NCBI GenBank assembly: GCA_946480465.1
Contig: CAMLJY010000031.1
Location: 1 to 64,000, forward strand
DNA from: an uncultured Burkholderiales bacterium
GTDB lineage: Bacteria; Pseudomonadota; Gammaproteobacteria; Burkholderiales; Burkholderiaceae
Length of the DNA: 64,000 nt
Direction: 5' to 3'
Made by a program: the position numbers and the translations under genes
Shown here: piece by piece, positions 9,505 to 18,219 of the stretch
Position numbering within the stretch: the stretch's first letter is position 1
Layout of the letters: every line of letters starts with the position of its first letter
Notes under the pieces: generated by a model
Databases searched by the model: none
Seen by the model: only the letters and a program-made list of their open reading frames with translations
Told to the model about the DNA's origin: nothing

Positions 9505-10338
9505 TCAGCGCGCCCAGCCCAGCGCCGCCAGCAGCACGCAGGCCAGCGCGTAGCCGGCGGCGATCGCCGCCATCCAGCGCCAGCCGAGGCCGCGCCGCGC
9601 CAGCCAGGCACCGGCCAGCGGCAGCACCTGCGCCGCATGCAGGCCGAGGAAATGCGCAGGCCGCAGGTCCTGGGCCAGGTGCCAGCCCAGCAGCGGCAGG
9701 CCCGGCGTGCTCGCCGGCATCTGCTCGGACAGGGCCAGGCCCACGCCGCCGCCCAGCACGAAGGCCAGCACCAGCCCGGCGATGACGCCCAGCCGCAGCA
9801 CCAGCGGGCGTCGCCGGTCGGGTGAACGCCACAGCAGCCAGGCCAGCAGCGGCTGGCTGGCCGTCAGCAGCAGGGCGCCGAGGCCCATCAGCGTGTACAT
9901 CGTGGCGTGCAGCGGGTCGCCCACGTTGTAGTGCGAGCCCTGGCCGAGCGCCGCCTGCAGCGTGATGTAGCCGATCTCGAAGCCGCCGGCGCCGATGACC
10001 AGCGCCACCACGGCAGTGACGCCGCGGCCGCGCCGCCGCGCCGGCGGCAGGTGGCCGATGAACCAGGCCGCCGTCCATGCCAGCAGCGCGACGGACAGCA
10101 TGAACTTCAGCGGCTTGATCCAGACGCTGGCGCCGCGCAGCACGCGATCGTCGAGGCCCCAGGCGATGGCCGTGGGCAGCATCGCGGCCAGCAGCAGCAT
10201 GCCGAAGAGGGCCAGTGCGTGCTGACGCCTGAACAGCTCGGCCAGGATGGCAGCGACGGGCTGCGAGGGGCCTGCGGTGCGCGGGCGGGCGGGGCGTGCC
10301 GGGTGGCCGGGCCCGTCCAGGGGCAGGGTGGGGTGCAT
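9505..10338 (-). CDS. Multi-pass inner membrane protein, unknown function
   Basis: A 277-residue protein with about seven hydrophobic segments after a 45-residue proline-rich cytoplasmic start (for example LALFGMLLLAAMLPTAIAW, MLSVALLAWTAAWFIGHL and VLRLGVIAGLVLAFVLGGG). No transporter signature was recognised. The start at 10338 is preferred over an in-frame one 39 bp upstream because GAAGGAG sits at proper distance before it. It is divergent from the TetR-type gene at 10458, with a clear dyad operator between them, so the TetR protein may repress this gene. Confidence 0.7.
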   Translation of the reverse strand: MHPTLPLDGPGHPARPARPRTAGPSQPVAAILAELFRRQHALALFGMLLLAAMLPTAIAWGLDDRVLRGASVWIKPLKFMLSVALLAWTAAWFIGHLPPARRRGRGVTAVVALVIGAGGFEIGYITLQAALGQGSHYNVGDPLHATMYTLMGLGALLLTASQPLLAWLLWRSPDRRRPLVLRLGVIAGLVLAFVLGGGVGLALSEQMPASTPGLPLLGWHLAQDLRPAHFLGLHAAQVLPLAGAWLARRGLGWRWMAAIAAGYALACVLLAALGWAR

Positions 10339-10418
10339 GTCGGCTCCTTCGGGATGGGGCGTGGTGGGACGGCGCACAGCGCCCGCGCGACCGGCGGGTT
10401 GCGTGCGGTGGTTTGATT

Positions 10419-10431
10419 TGAACAGTGTTCA
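10419..10431. promoter_or_regulatory. Dyad operator TGAAC-N3-GTTCA (probable TetR site)
   Basis: A perfect 5-bp inverted repeat with a 3-bp spacer sits in the 119-bp region between the membrane protein gene (start 10338, reverse) and the TetR-type gene (start 10458, forward). The same half-sites recur 33 bp away at 10452 and 10465. Paired dyads beside a tetR gene are the usual operators for autoregulation and control of the divergent gene. Confidence 0.6.
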
Positions 10432-10450
10432 GACGCATTCTGGCTAGAAT

Positions 10451-10470
10451 TTGAACGATGTCAAGTTCAA
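10451..10470. promoter_or_regulatory. Second dyad, TTGAAC-N8-GTTCAA, over the tetR-type start codon
   Basis: Six-base arms with an 8-bp spacer that contains the ATG at 10458. The TGAAC/GTTCA half-sites match those of the dyad at 10419-10431. Binding here would block initiation or elongation of the regulator's own gene. Confidence 0.5.
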
Positions 10471-11201
10471 CCCGCTCCAGCTACCACCACGGCACCCTGC
10501 GCCAGGCGCTGATCGACGCCACCGAATCACTGCTGGCCGAGCGCGGCCTGGATGGCTTCTCGCTGCGCGAAGTGGCGCGCCGCTCCGGCGTGTCGCCCGC
10601 GGCGCCGGCCCACCACTTCGGCGATGCGCAGGGGCTGCTGACGGCCGTCGCGACGCTGGCCTTCGACGGCCTGACCGAGGCGCTGCAGGCCGGCAACGCC
10701 CGGGGCGGCGACGACCCCGTGGCCCGCCTGCGCGAGCAGGGCGTGGGCTACGTCGGCTTCGCGCTGCGGTTTCCCGGCCGATTCCGCTTGATGTTCGGTC
10801 CCTGCGACCGCGAGGACGAAGGCCTGTCGCGCAGCGCCCGGGCCGCGTTCGAGGTGCTGGAGAACGGCGTGCGCGCGCTGTGCGGCGTCGCGCCCGGCCA
10901 GCCGCTGGACCCGGCGCAGACGGCGGCGCTGCTGTCGATCTGGTCCGTGGTGCACGGCTTCGCGCACCTGCTGATCGGCGGCCAGCTCGACCAGCCCGCC
11001 GGCAGCGCGGGCCGGCAGGCCTTCGCGGCGGCCATGGTGGGGCCGATGCTGCAGCTGCAGCTCGATGGCCTGCTGCATGCATTGCAGGCCGGCACCTCGG
11101 TGAAGCCGCCGCCGGCGCGCCAGCCGCCAGCGGCACGCCGGCAGCCATCGGCTCTCCGGCCCGCGCCGGCGCGCAAGCAGCCAACGAAGCCGCGCCGCTG
11201 A
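10458..11201 (+). CDS. TetR/AcrR-family transcriptional regulator
   Basis: A 247-residue regulator. The N-terminal DNA-binding domain is typical: YHHGTLRQALIDA, then the helix-turn-helix FSLREVARRSGVSPAAPAHHF at about residues 33-54. The C-terminal ligand and dimer domain runs to about residue 215 and is followed by a basic, proline-rich low-complexity tail of about 30 residues. The start codon lies inside a dyad whose half-sites match a second dyad upstream, which argues for autorepression. Candidate targets are the divergent membrane protein gene and, downstream, the alcohol dehydrogenase gene. Ligand unknown. Confidence 0.9.
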   Translation: MSSSTRSSYHHGTLRQALIDATESLLAERGLDGFSLREVARRSGVSPAAPAHHFGDAQGLLTAVATLAFDGLTEALQAGNARGGDDPVARLREQGVGYVGFALRFPGRFRLMFGPCDREDEGLSRSARAAFEVLENGVRALCGVAPGQPLDPAQTAALLSIWSVVHGFAHLLIGGQLDQPAGSAGRQAFAAAMVGPMLQLQLDGLLHALQAGTSVKPPPARQPPAARRQPSALRPAPARKQPTKPRR

Positions 11202-11294
11202 GCGCGCCTGCGCCGCGCCCGGCGGTGGCGCGGGTTGCGGCGGGCTCGTTCATTGCCGGGCAGGGTGGTCGCCACGCTTGCCCGAGGAACCAGC

Positions 11295-12449
11295 ATGCTC
11301 GCCATGGACTATCGCGGCCCGTACCGGGTCAGGGTCTCCCAGAAGCCGGAGCCGGAGATCGAGCACCCCGGGGACGCCATCGTGCAGGTGACCCGGTCCT
11401 GCATCTGCGGTTCGGACCTGCACCTGTACCACGGCCTGGTGCCCGATACGCGGGTGGGCAGCACCTTCGGCCATGAGTTCGTCGGCCGCGTGGTCGAGAC
11501 CGGCCCCGGCGTGAAGCGCCTGAAGGTGGGCGACGACGTGCTGGTGCCCTTCAACATCTTCTGCGGCAGCTGCTTCTTCTGCCAGCGCGAGCTGTACAGC
11601 AACTGCCACGCCACCAACCCCGAGGCCACCGCGCTCGGCGGCATCTACGGCTACAGCCACACCACCGGTGGCTATGCCGGCGGGCAGGCGCAGTACGTGC
11701 GCGTGCCGATGGCCGACGTCGGCCCCACGGTGATCCCGCCCGAGCTGTCGCTGGACGATGCGGTGCTGCTGACCGATGCCTGCCCCACGGGCTACCAGGC
11801 GGCCGAGATGGGTGACATCGACGAGGGCGACACCGTGGTGGTGTTCGGGGCCGGGCCGGTGGGCATCTTTGCCGCAAAGTCAGCCTGGCTGCTGGGTGCG
11901 GGCCGGGTCATCGTGGTCGACGGGGTCGACTACCGGCTCGACTTCGTCGCCCGCTATGCGCAGTGCGAGACGCTGGACTTCCGCCGCGTGCGGGACATGG
12001 CGGTGCACCTGAAAGGCCTGACCGACGGCCTCGGGCCCGACGTCTGCATCGACGCGGTGGGCGCCGAGGCGGCGGGCAACTTCATGCAGCGCCTGACCGG
12101 CGTGAAACTGAAGCTGCAGGGCGGCGCCGCCACCGTGCTGCACTGGTGCATCAACAGCGTGCGCAAGGGCGGGCGCGTGTCCATCGTCGGCGTCTACGGC
12201 CCCACCTTCAACGCGGTGCCGATCGGCAACGCGATCAACAAGGGACTGACGCTGCGCATGAACCAGGCCAGCGTGAAGCGCCACCTGCCGCGGCTGATCG
12301 AGCACATCCAGGCCGGGCGGCTGAAGCCGGGCGAGATCATCACCCACCGCATGCCCCTGGAAGAGGTGGCCGACGCGTACCACCTGTTCTCCAGCAAGCT
12401 GGACCACTGCATCAAGACGGTGCTGATCCCGCCGGGTATCGCGCACTGA
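11295..12449 (+). CDS. Zinc-dependent alcohol dehydrogenase
   Basis: A 384-residue medium-chain dehydrogenase that should oxidise an alcohol with NAD(P). Catalytic zinc ligands are visible as Cys38 in CICGSDLH and His60-Glu61 in GHEFVG; the structural zinc site is the four cysteines at 90, 93, 96 and 104 (CGSCFFCQ onward). The Rossmann motif is VFGAGPVGIFAAKSAWLLGA. Overall length and zinc-site layout resemble the formaldehyde dehydrogenase-like branch, but the substrate cannot be read from sequence. The start at 11295 follows GAGGAACC; a second Met three codons later is possible. The small gene at 12567 lies downstream on the same strand. Confidence 0.9.
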   Translation: MLAMDYRGPYRVRVSQKPEPEIEHPGDAIVQVTRSCICGSDLHLYHGLVPDTRVGSTFGHEFVGRVVETGPGVKRLKVGDDVLVPFNIFCGSCFFCQRELYSNCHATNPEATALGGIYGYSHTTGGYAGGQAQYVRVPMADVGPTVIPPELSLDDAVLLTDACPTGYQAAEMGDIDEGDTVVVFGAGPVGIFAAKSAWLLGAGRVIVVDGVDYRLDFVARYAQCETLDFRRVRDMAVHLKGLTDGLGPDVCIDAVGAEAAGNFMQRLTGVKLKLQGGAATVLHWCINSVRKGGRVSIVGVYGPTFNAVPIGNAINKGLTLRMNQASVKRHLPRLIEHIQAGRLKPGEIITHRMPLEEVADAYHLFSSKLDHCIKTVLIPPGIAH

Positions 12450-12566
12450 TGGCGCACCGTTCGCGCGCTGACCGAGGACTGACCGCGCACGGATCACGTA
12501 CCGACGGCGCGCGGCGCACCGACCGCAACGAAATCTCCCGACGCACCCCAGGACGAAAGGCACGCG

Positions 12567-13109
12567 ATGGACACGACGATCAAGGACGAGATGGCGCGGC
12601 AGGCGGCCGCCGAACGGCCGGACACGCAGGGGCAATCGCACGCTCACATCGTGGGTTGGGGGGCGGACCTGGACCCTGCCCAGCGCCCGGCCTACCCGAT
12701 GGAACGCCGGCCGCCACGGCTGGAGGGCGCCTCCGTGCTGCCGCCGGTGGCGCAGCGGCACGACGGCCGGGTGCTGCACTCGATCGAGCGGCCGGGACTG
12801 ACGCCGGTGTTCGGCACCACGCTGCCGCCGCGCGGCGCCAGCGGCCTGATGCGCAGGCTGGCCTTCCGCTTCAGTGAAAGCGACCTGCGCCATTGGTTGC
12901 TGCTGCTGCTGGCGGACCGGGTCGACGTGGTCGAGGGCCTCGCGTCCGACCTGGCGCACGGCCGCCTGCCGAACCTGTACCGTGAAATGGGCGGCCGCGC
13001 GGAACTGCGGCACAACCCGCGCGGCGCGGCGAAGAAGGCGCTGGTGCTGGCCGCGGCGGCCGGGCTGGCGTACTGGGCCTGGCGGCGTTCGTCCGGCCGG
13101 CGGCGCTGA
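12567..13109 (+). CDS. Hypothetical protein with C-terminal hydrophobic tail
   Basis: A 180-residue protein that I do not recognise. The first 85 residues are polar and proline-rich with a GWGADLDPAQRPAYPMERRPP stretch split by little secondary structure; residues 95-150 look alpha-helical (SESDLRHWLLLLLADRVDVV). The end is a positively charged linker, a short hydrophobic helix (ALVLAAAAGLAYWAW) and an Arg-rich tail, which suggests a tail-anchored inner membrane protein. GAAAGG precedes the start. It follows the alcohol dehydrogenase gene after 117 bp and may be cotranscribed. Confidence 0.65.
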   Translation: MDTTIKDEMARQAAAERPDTQGQSHAHIVGWGADLDPAQRPAYPMERRPPRLEGASVLPPVAQRHDGRVLHSIERPGLTPVFGTTLPPRGASGLMRRLAFRFSESDLRHWLLLLLADRVDVVEGLASDLAHGRLPNLYREMGGRAELRHNPRGAAKKALVLAAAAGLAYWAWRRSSGRRR

Positions 13110-13215
13110 AAGCTGCGCTGAAAGCCGAGCACGCCAGCGGCACACCCGCCCGGCCCCTCGTGATGGGCCCGCGCCGGGCCTGGAAGGCACTGGGCGCAGG
13201 GCGCGGAAAAAGGAA

Positions 13216-13246
13216 AAGGCCCCGGGGCATGGTGCCGCGGGGCCTT
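13216..13246 (-). terminator. Rho-independent terminator of the small Ser/Lys-rich gene
   Basis: Perfect 9-bp stem AAGGCCCCG/CGGGGCCTT around a 13-nt loop. Read on the reverse strand the stem is followed by a T-rich tract (TTTTCCTTTTTCC). It lies 23 bp past the stop codon of the reverse-strand gene at 13269-13433. Confidence 0.75.
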
Positions 13247-13268
13247 CATCAGGCTGGTGGCCGTGCGT

Positions 13269-13433
13269 TTACTTCGAGGCGCTGCGCGACGAGCGCTTTT
13301 CGCCGCCTTCGCTGCTGCGCTTGCTCGAGCCGGACTTGGCCTGGGTGCCCGAGGACTTCGAGTCGCTCTTCGCCGAGCCGCGGTCGGAGCCGCTTGACTT
13401 GCTGCTGCGGGAACCTGATTGTTTCGTTGCCAT
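13269..13433 (-). CDS. Small Ser/Lys/Arg-rich basic protein (54 aa)
   Basis: A 54-residue low-complexity protein made mostly of Ser, Lys, Gly and Arg (MATKQSGSRSSKSSGSD at the start, SSRSASK at the end), without any hydrophobic core, so it is predicted to be disordered. Its reality is supported by a strong Shine-Dalgarno (AAAGGAG) just before the start and by a good intrinsic terminator directly downstream, so it is probably an independently transcribed, well-expressed gene. The composition could suit nucleic acid binding or a stress-protective role, but no function can be assigned. Confidence 0.7.
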   Translation of the reverse strand: MATKQSGSRSSKSSGSDRGSAKSDSKSSGTQAKSGSSKRSSEGGEKRSSRSASK

Positions 13434-13631
13434 ATCGAACTCCTTTGACGGTGTTTCCCCCATCACGCCGTTCTTCTGAATCATCGGCTTGACGGCAGTG
13501 TGCGCAAACCCGCCCGGCGCAGCCATCGGACGCCGGGTTGGTGCCGGGTCAGTGCGTGCCTTCGGCGCCTGTAGGAGACGCGGAGCCGCCGGCGTCGCTT
13601 GATCGGGTGCGCGCCGGTGGTCCGAGGGCGA

Positions 13632-14249
13632 TCAGCACGCCGGGCCGGCGACCAGCGCGGCGGCGTCCTCGGTCAAGGCCTTCACCTCGGCCAGCCAATG
13701 GCGGCGATCCGCCTCGCCGCTGCCGGACATGGGCCCGAGCATGCGCCGCACCACGTCGTGCACGCCGCACAGCGGAAAGATGCAGCGTTTCCACAGCAGC
13801 TCCAGCGGATCGCCGAACACCTCCCGCTCGCGTTCGGGCGGGGTATTCGATGTGTTGAACACCAGCGCACGCCGGGCCTGCAGCAGGCCGGCAGGCACGC
13901 CTTCGGGCGGCACGCCGGGGGGGTAGCCGTAAGCGGTGCCGAGCCGGAACACCCGGTCCACCCAGCCTTTCAGGATGGCGGGCGGCTGGCCCCACCAGTT
14001 GGGATGGAACACGAGGATCAGCCCAGCGCGCGCCAGTTCGTCGCAGTGCTGCTCCACCAGCGCATCGGTGGAGGTGGTGTTCTGCAGTTCGCCGGTCGGC
14101 TGCACGGGATCGAAGCCTTCGGCGTAGAGATCGTGGAAGGCCACCCGGAATCCGTGTTCGTCCAGCACCGACCGCGCGGCCGCCGCCATCGCATGGCTGA
14201 AGCTGGTGGGGCTGGGATGGGCGACGACGAGAAGGGCGAGCATGGTCAT
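13632..14249 (-). CDS. NAD(P)H dehydrogenase (quinone)-like flavoprotein
   Basis: A 205-residue flavodoxin-fold oxidoreductase of the NQO1/MdaB/KefF superfamily that reduces quinones or related acceptors with FMN or FAD. The phosphate-binding loop is AHPSPTSFSHAMA near the N-terminus; the conserved HPNWWGQPPAILKGWVDRVF segment at about residues 82-101 is the isoalloxazine-contacting region of this family. The length fits. Two start codons lie two residues apart (14249 and 14243). The neighbours do not suggest a specific substrate. Confidence 0.85.
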   Translation of the reverse strand: MTMLALLVVAHPSPTSFSHAMAAAARSVLDEHGFRVAFHDLYAEGFDPVQPTGELQNTTSTDALVEQHCDELARAGLILVFHPNWWGQPPAILKGWVDRVFRLGTAYGYPPGVPPEGVPAGLLQARRALVFNTSNTPPEREREVFGDPLELLWKRCIFPLCGVHDVVRRMLGPMSGSGEADRRHWLAEVKALTEDAAALVAGPAC

Positions 14250-14439
14250 GGGCGGCGGCGGCTCCTATCGCTCCACAGGTGCGTGTTGGCCGGGCCGCCG
14301 GCGGCCGCTGGCGGTCGCCGGGGCGCCGGCCGTCGCATCTTAGGTTCAGCCGGGCGGCCGGCATGCCGGCGTGCCGCAGGCTCCGCGGATGGCATGGCAT
14401 GCTTGCCCCGCCGTGGTCGGATCGAAGGTGGGGTGGGGC

Positions 14440-16239
14440 GTGAAGGCAGGGGGAGTCGCATGGGCGGAGCCGGGTGCCCGCCGGGGGTGGATGCTGGGCT
14501 GGCTGCTGGCGCTCGCGGCGCTGCTGCCGGCCACGCCGGCACGGGCCGAGGGCGTGATCGCCGGGCCGGACGGCGTGGCCGCCGCCGCCGCGCCGGCACA
14601 GCTGCTGGCCGGCCCGCTGGGCCGCCACGCGCGGCTGCTGGACGAGGTGCCCGGTGCGCCGCTGACGCTGGAAGGCGCCCGCGCGCGGCTGGCCGAAGGC
14701 GGCTTCAGCCCGTCGGCGGCGGAGGTGCCCAACCTCGGCAATGCGGCGCCGCCACGCTGGATGCACCTGGTGGTCCACAACCCCGGGCCGGCGCCGCTGG
14801 CCTATCGCCTGTACGCCGCGGAAGGCTGGGTCGACCGCATCGACGTCTGGCTGGTCGCGGCCGGTGCGCAGCCCCGGCACTGGGCCGCGGGGGACGAGCG
14901 CTCGCCGGGCCGCCACCTGCGCATCGGCCTGGGCTTCGGCTTCGATGCCGAGCTGCCGCCCGGCCGCAGCGAGGTCTTCGTGCGGGCCGACAGCGTGGAC
15001 GCGGCGGCGATGTCGCTGCGGCTGATCCCGCTGGACCGCGCCGCCGCGGTCGAGGGCGAGACCCAGCACTGGATGGGCCTGGTGCACGGCTTCCTGCTGG
15101 CGCTGGTGGCCACCTACGGCCTGCTGTGGCTGGCGCTGCGCGAGCGCAACCACCTGCGCTACGTCGGCTACGTCGGCGCCTACCTGCTGATGCACCTGGC
15201 CTACTCGGGCATCGGGCCGCAGGTGGCCTGGCCCGATTCGCCCGCGATCGGGCGATTCGCGATCCTCGGCGGCATGGTGCTGTTTTCCTGCGCGGGGCTC
15301 ACTTTCGCCCGCAGCTTCCTGGGCCTGGCCGCCTTCGCGCCACGCACCGACCGCGGCGTGGCCTGGTTCGTGTGGCTGGTGCTGCTGGGCATGGCGACCT
15401 GCATCGCGGCCGATGCGCAGCTGCCGGCCGTGCACCTGGCCTTCGCCACGATCACGCTCTTCACCTTCGCGATGGTGGGGCTGGGCGCGCTGGGCGTGCG
15501 GCATGGCCGCGAACAGGCCGGCATCTTCCTGGCGGCCACGCTGATCAGCATGGTCGGCACGCTGGTGACCACGCTGTCGGTGATGGGCGTGCTGCCCTTC
15601 AACAAGCTGACCTTCCGCGCGGTGGAAGCGGGCGTGATGCTGGAGGCGGCGATCTGGGCGCTGGCGCTGGGCCTGCGGCTGCGCCGCCAGCGCGAGGACG
15701 GCGTGCGCGCGCTGGAGCTGGCGCAGCGCGACCCGCTGACGGGGCTGCACAACCGTCGCGGCTTCCTGGAGCAGGCGCTGCCGGTCTTCGCGACGGCGGC
15801 GCGCAACGAGCGGCCGATGTCCGCGCTGGTGATCGACATCGACCATTTCAAGCACATCAACGACCGCCACGGCCACGCCGGTGGCGACCGCACGCTGGTC
15901 GACGTGGCCGAGCGCATCCGCACCGCCTGCCGCAGCGGCGACATCGTCGCGCGCTGGGGCGGCGAGGAATTCGTGATGCTGCTGCCCGAGACCGGCCGCG
16001 AGCAGGCCCTGGCCTTTGCCGAGCGCCTGCGCGAGGCCTTCGCCCGGTCGCCGGTGCTGCTGGACGACCAGCAGCCGGTGGCCATCACCGCGAGCTTCGG
16101 CGTCGCGGTGCGCCAGGGGCCGATGAGCCTGGACCAGCTGCTGCACGCGGCCGACAGCGCCCTCTACCGCGCGAAGGACGCGGGCCGCAACCGGGTCGAG
16201 TCGTCGACCGACCGCAGCCCGGCCGGCGCGGCCGGATGA
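14440..16239 (+). CDS. 7TM sensor diguanylate cyclase (GGDEF)
   Basis: About 599 residues. A signal peptide (GWLLALAALLPATPARA) leads into a periplasmic 7TMR-DISM-type sensor domain, then about seven membrane helices (from about residue 205, GLVHGFLLALVATYGLLWLAL, to 415) and a C-terminal GGDEF domain. The cyclase motifs are DPLTGLHNRRGF and the active-site ARWGGEEFVMLLP; the inhibitory site RxxD is present as RSGD exactly five residues before GGEEF, so product inhibition by c-di-GMP is expected. The GTG at 14440 is preferred; GTG 14371, ATG 14389 and ATG 14491 are other possible starts. It makes c-di-GMP in response to an unknown periplasmic signal. Confidence 0.9.
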   Translation: MKAGGVAWAEPGARRGWMLGWLLALAALLPATPARAEGVIAGPDGVAAAAAPAQLLAGPLGRHARLLDEVPGAPLTLEGARARLAEGGFSPSAAEVPNLGNAAPPRWMHLVVHNPGPAPLAYRLYAAEGWVDRIDVWLVAAGAQPRHWAAGDERSPGRHLRIGLGFGFDAELPPGRSEVFVRADSVDAAAMSLRLIPLDRAAAVEGETQHWMGLVHGFLLALVATYGLLWLALRERNHLRYVGYVGAYLLMHLAYSGIGPQVAWPDSPAIGRFAILGGMVLFSCAGLTFARSFLGLAAFAPRTDRGVAWFVWLVLLGMATCIAADAQLPAVHLAFATITLFTFAMVGLGALGVRHGREQAGIFLAATLISMVGTLVTTLSVMGVLPFNKLTFRAVEAGVMLEAAIWALALGLRLRRQREDGVRALELAQRDPLTGLHNRRGFLEQALPVFATAARNERPMSALVIDIDHFKHINDRHGHAGGDRTLVDVAERIRTACRSGDIVARWGGEEFVMLLPETGREQALAFAERLREAFARSPVLLDDQQPVAITASFGVAVRQGPMSLDQLLHAADSALYRAKDAGRNRVESSTDRSPAGAAG

Positions 16240-16246
16240 GCGCTGC

Positions 16247-18139
16247 TCAGCGGCTCAGGCTGCCCGCGGCCAGCAGCTCCTGGAAGCGCTGCGCGGCGTA
16301 GCGGCCCTTGTCCAGGTACACCTGCTCGGTGGGGTGCAGGCCGTCGGGGCAGAGGCTGGTCACGCTCTGGCCGCCCAGGCGCGCCGTCAGCACCGCGTAC
16401 TGGTCGATGACCGGCACGCCTTCCTGCGCAGCCACCTCGCGCATCGCGTCGACGTAGGCGTCCAGCCCGCCCGGCCCGCTGTCACGCGTGGGGTTGGGCG
16501 TTTCGAACAGCACCTGCTTGCCCTGGCCGCGCGCCAGCCGCGCCAGCTCGCGAAGGCAGGACTGGTAGCTCGGGATGTCGTTCTTCCACTGGTCGTTGAT
16601 CGCATGGTTGAAGATCACGAACTGCGCGTTCGAGTTGGCGATGTGCTGGCCGAAGGGCGCATGGCGGCCGTTGCTGCCGTTGAGCAGCTCGCAGGCGGTG
16701 GAGCCGCTGACGCCTTCGTTGCGCACCTCGCGCGGCTGGCCAGCGGACGCCAGCGCCGCGGCAAAGGCGGCGGGCGCTGGCGTGTCGACCTGGCCGCCCG
16801 AGCCCGAGCGGTAGCCCCACACCGTGGAGTCGCCGTGGTACTCGACGACGCCCGAGCCGCTGCTGCGGTTCTTCAGCTGCCACACGCGCACGTAACGGAT
16901 GTCGTACGCGTTGCCCAGGCCGGTGGGCGTGCTGGCGTCGCCGTCGCCGCTGGCCGCGCCGAACTGCAGGCTCAGCAGCATGAACATGCGTTCGTTCATG
17001 TCGACGTTCAGCGTGAAGAAGGGCTGGCCGTCGAAGTAGAAGGTCTGCTTGCCCGGCTCCCACTTCACCGCGTACTTGTGATAGCCGGCCGACAGGTCCG
17101 GCGTGCTCAGCTTGTGCGAGCCGAGGCGCCGGCCTTCGCCGAGGTGGGCGGTCGATTCGAACATCACCGGCCGCAGGTCGGCGTCGCCCCAGCCGCTCTC
17201 GGGGCCGCCACCGGGGTAGGCCTCCATGATGTCGATCTCGGGCCGGTAGGGGTCCGGCTGGTCGTGGTTGAGCAGCCAGAAGGCCGGCCACACGCCGCGG
17301 CCGCGCGGCAGCTTGGCCTCCATCTCGAAGTAGCCGTAGGTCTGGTAGAACTTGCCGTCGGTGGTGATGTGGCGGTAGTCGCGGTGGTAGCGCGTGCCGG
17401 CGGCGGGGAAGATCTTCAGGCTGCCGTCGCTGACCTCGAAGTTCGGCGTGTCGTCCGGGGACAGGTACCACAGCTGCGCGGTCCACTTGCTCTCGTCCAG
17501 GCGGCTGCCGTCGAACTCGTCGCGGAAGGTCAGCACGTAGTCGGCGGCGTTCTGGCCGTAGGGGCCATCGCCCGCGGGCGGCTGCGGCGGTTGAGGTGGC
17601 TGCGGCGGCGGGGTCGTCGTGCCCTCGGACGCCACTTCGCACACCTTGTCCGCGCCGGGCAGCGGATCGCCGAAGACATCGTTGTTGCAGGCGATCGAGC
17701 CGGTGGCCGTGCGGTAGGCGTACTGGCCGTCCAGGCCGTAGCGCACCTGGCGCGTGCCGCTGAAGCTGCAGGTGCCGTACTCGTTCGCGCAGTGCGTCCA
17801 GCTCGGCGCCGGGGCCGGCGGCTGCGCCACTTCGCAGACCTTGTCGGCACCGGGCAGGGGGTCGCCGAAGACGTCGTTGTTGCACGCGATCGAATCCGTC
17901 GCGGTGCGGTAGGCCCAGTGGCCGTCGAGGCCGTAGCGCACCTCCAGCGTGCCGGAGAAGTGGCACTGCTCCCACTCGCTGGCGCAGCGGGTCCACTGCG
18001 TGTCGTCGCCCATGCCTTGGGCCTGCATGCGAGCGGTGGATGCGGTGGCCGGCGTGCCGTCGCCGCCGCCGCAGGCCGCCAGCGCCGTCGCGCAGAGGGC
18101 GGCCAGCCAGTGCCAGCGCACGGGTGGTCTTAAGATCAT
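16247..18139 (-). CDS. Lipoprotein with GH16 and SGNH-hydrolase domains
   Basis: A 630-residue secreted lipoprotein (signal ending in ALAAC, Cys23). Two tandem modules of about 56 residues follow (each with C.., FSGT, VRYGLDG, CNNDVFGDPLPGADKVC). A proline-rich linker leads to a GH16 domain (about residues 195-420) with the catalytic signature EIDIMEA near residue 300, the motif of beta-glucan, agar and carrageenan hydrolases. The C-terminus is a GDSL/SGNH esterase with Ser in YHGDSTVWGY and the Asp-x-x-His block DGLHPT. A glycoside hydrolase plus esterase in one polypeptide suggests attack on a substituted polysaccharide. It is the second gene after the TPR regulator. Confidence 0.88.
   Translation of the reverse strand: MILRPPVRWHWLAALCATALAACGGGDGTPATASTARMQAQGMGDDTQWTRCASEWEQCHFSGTLEVRYGLDGHWAYRTATDSIACNNDVFGDPLPGADKVCEVAQPPAPAPSWTHCANEYGTCSFSGTRQVRYGLDGQYAYRTATGSIACNNDVFGDPLPGADKVCEVASEGTTTPPPQPPQPPQPPAGDGPYGQNAADYVLTFRDEFDGSRLDESKWTAQLWYLSPDDTPNFEVSDGSLKIFPAAGTRYHRDYRHITTDGKFYQTYGYFEMEAKLPRGRGVWPAFWLLNHDQPDPYRPEIDIMEAYPGGGPESGWGDADLRPVMFESTAHLGEGRRLGSHKLSTPDLSAGYHKYAVKWEPGKQTFYFDGQPFFTLNVDMNERMFMLLSLQFGAASGDGDASTPTGLGNAYDIRYVRVWQLKNRSSGSGVVEYHGDSTVWGYRSGSGGQVDTPAPAAFAAALASAGQPREVRNEGVSGSTACELLNGSNGRHAPFGQHIANSNAQFVIFNHAINDQWKNDIPSYQSCLRELARLARGQGKQVLFETPNPTRDSGPGGLDAYVDAMREVAAQEGVPVIDQYAVLTARLGGQSVTSLCPDGLHPTEQVYLDKGRYAAQRFQELLAAGSLSR
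17632..17998 (-). repeat. Duplicated cysteine-rich module in the GH16 lipoprotein gene
   Basis: Two adjacent copies of about 180 bp encode near-identical modules containing VRYGLDG, SIACNNDVFGDP and LPGADKVCEV. DNA identity is high in the second half of each copy, which points to a recent duplication or gene conversion. The cysteine spacing is conserved, so each copy should fold as a small disulphide-bonded, possibly carbohydrate-binding, unit. Confidence 0.8.
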
Positions 18140-18219
18140 TCGGAACTCCTGGATGCGTCGTTGAAAAAGCCGGCCGCATTCTCAAAAGACGCGGAGTCCA
18201 GGGCGAGCGTGAAGGGGTG

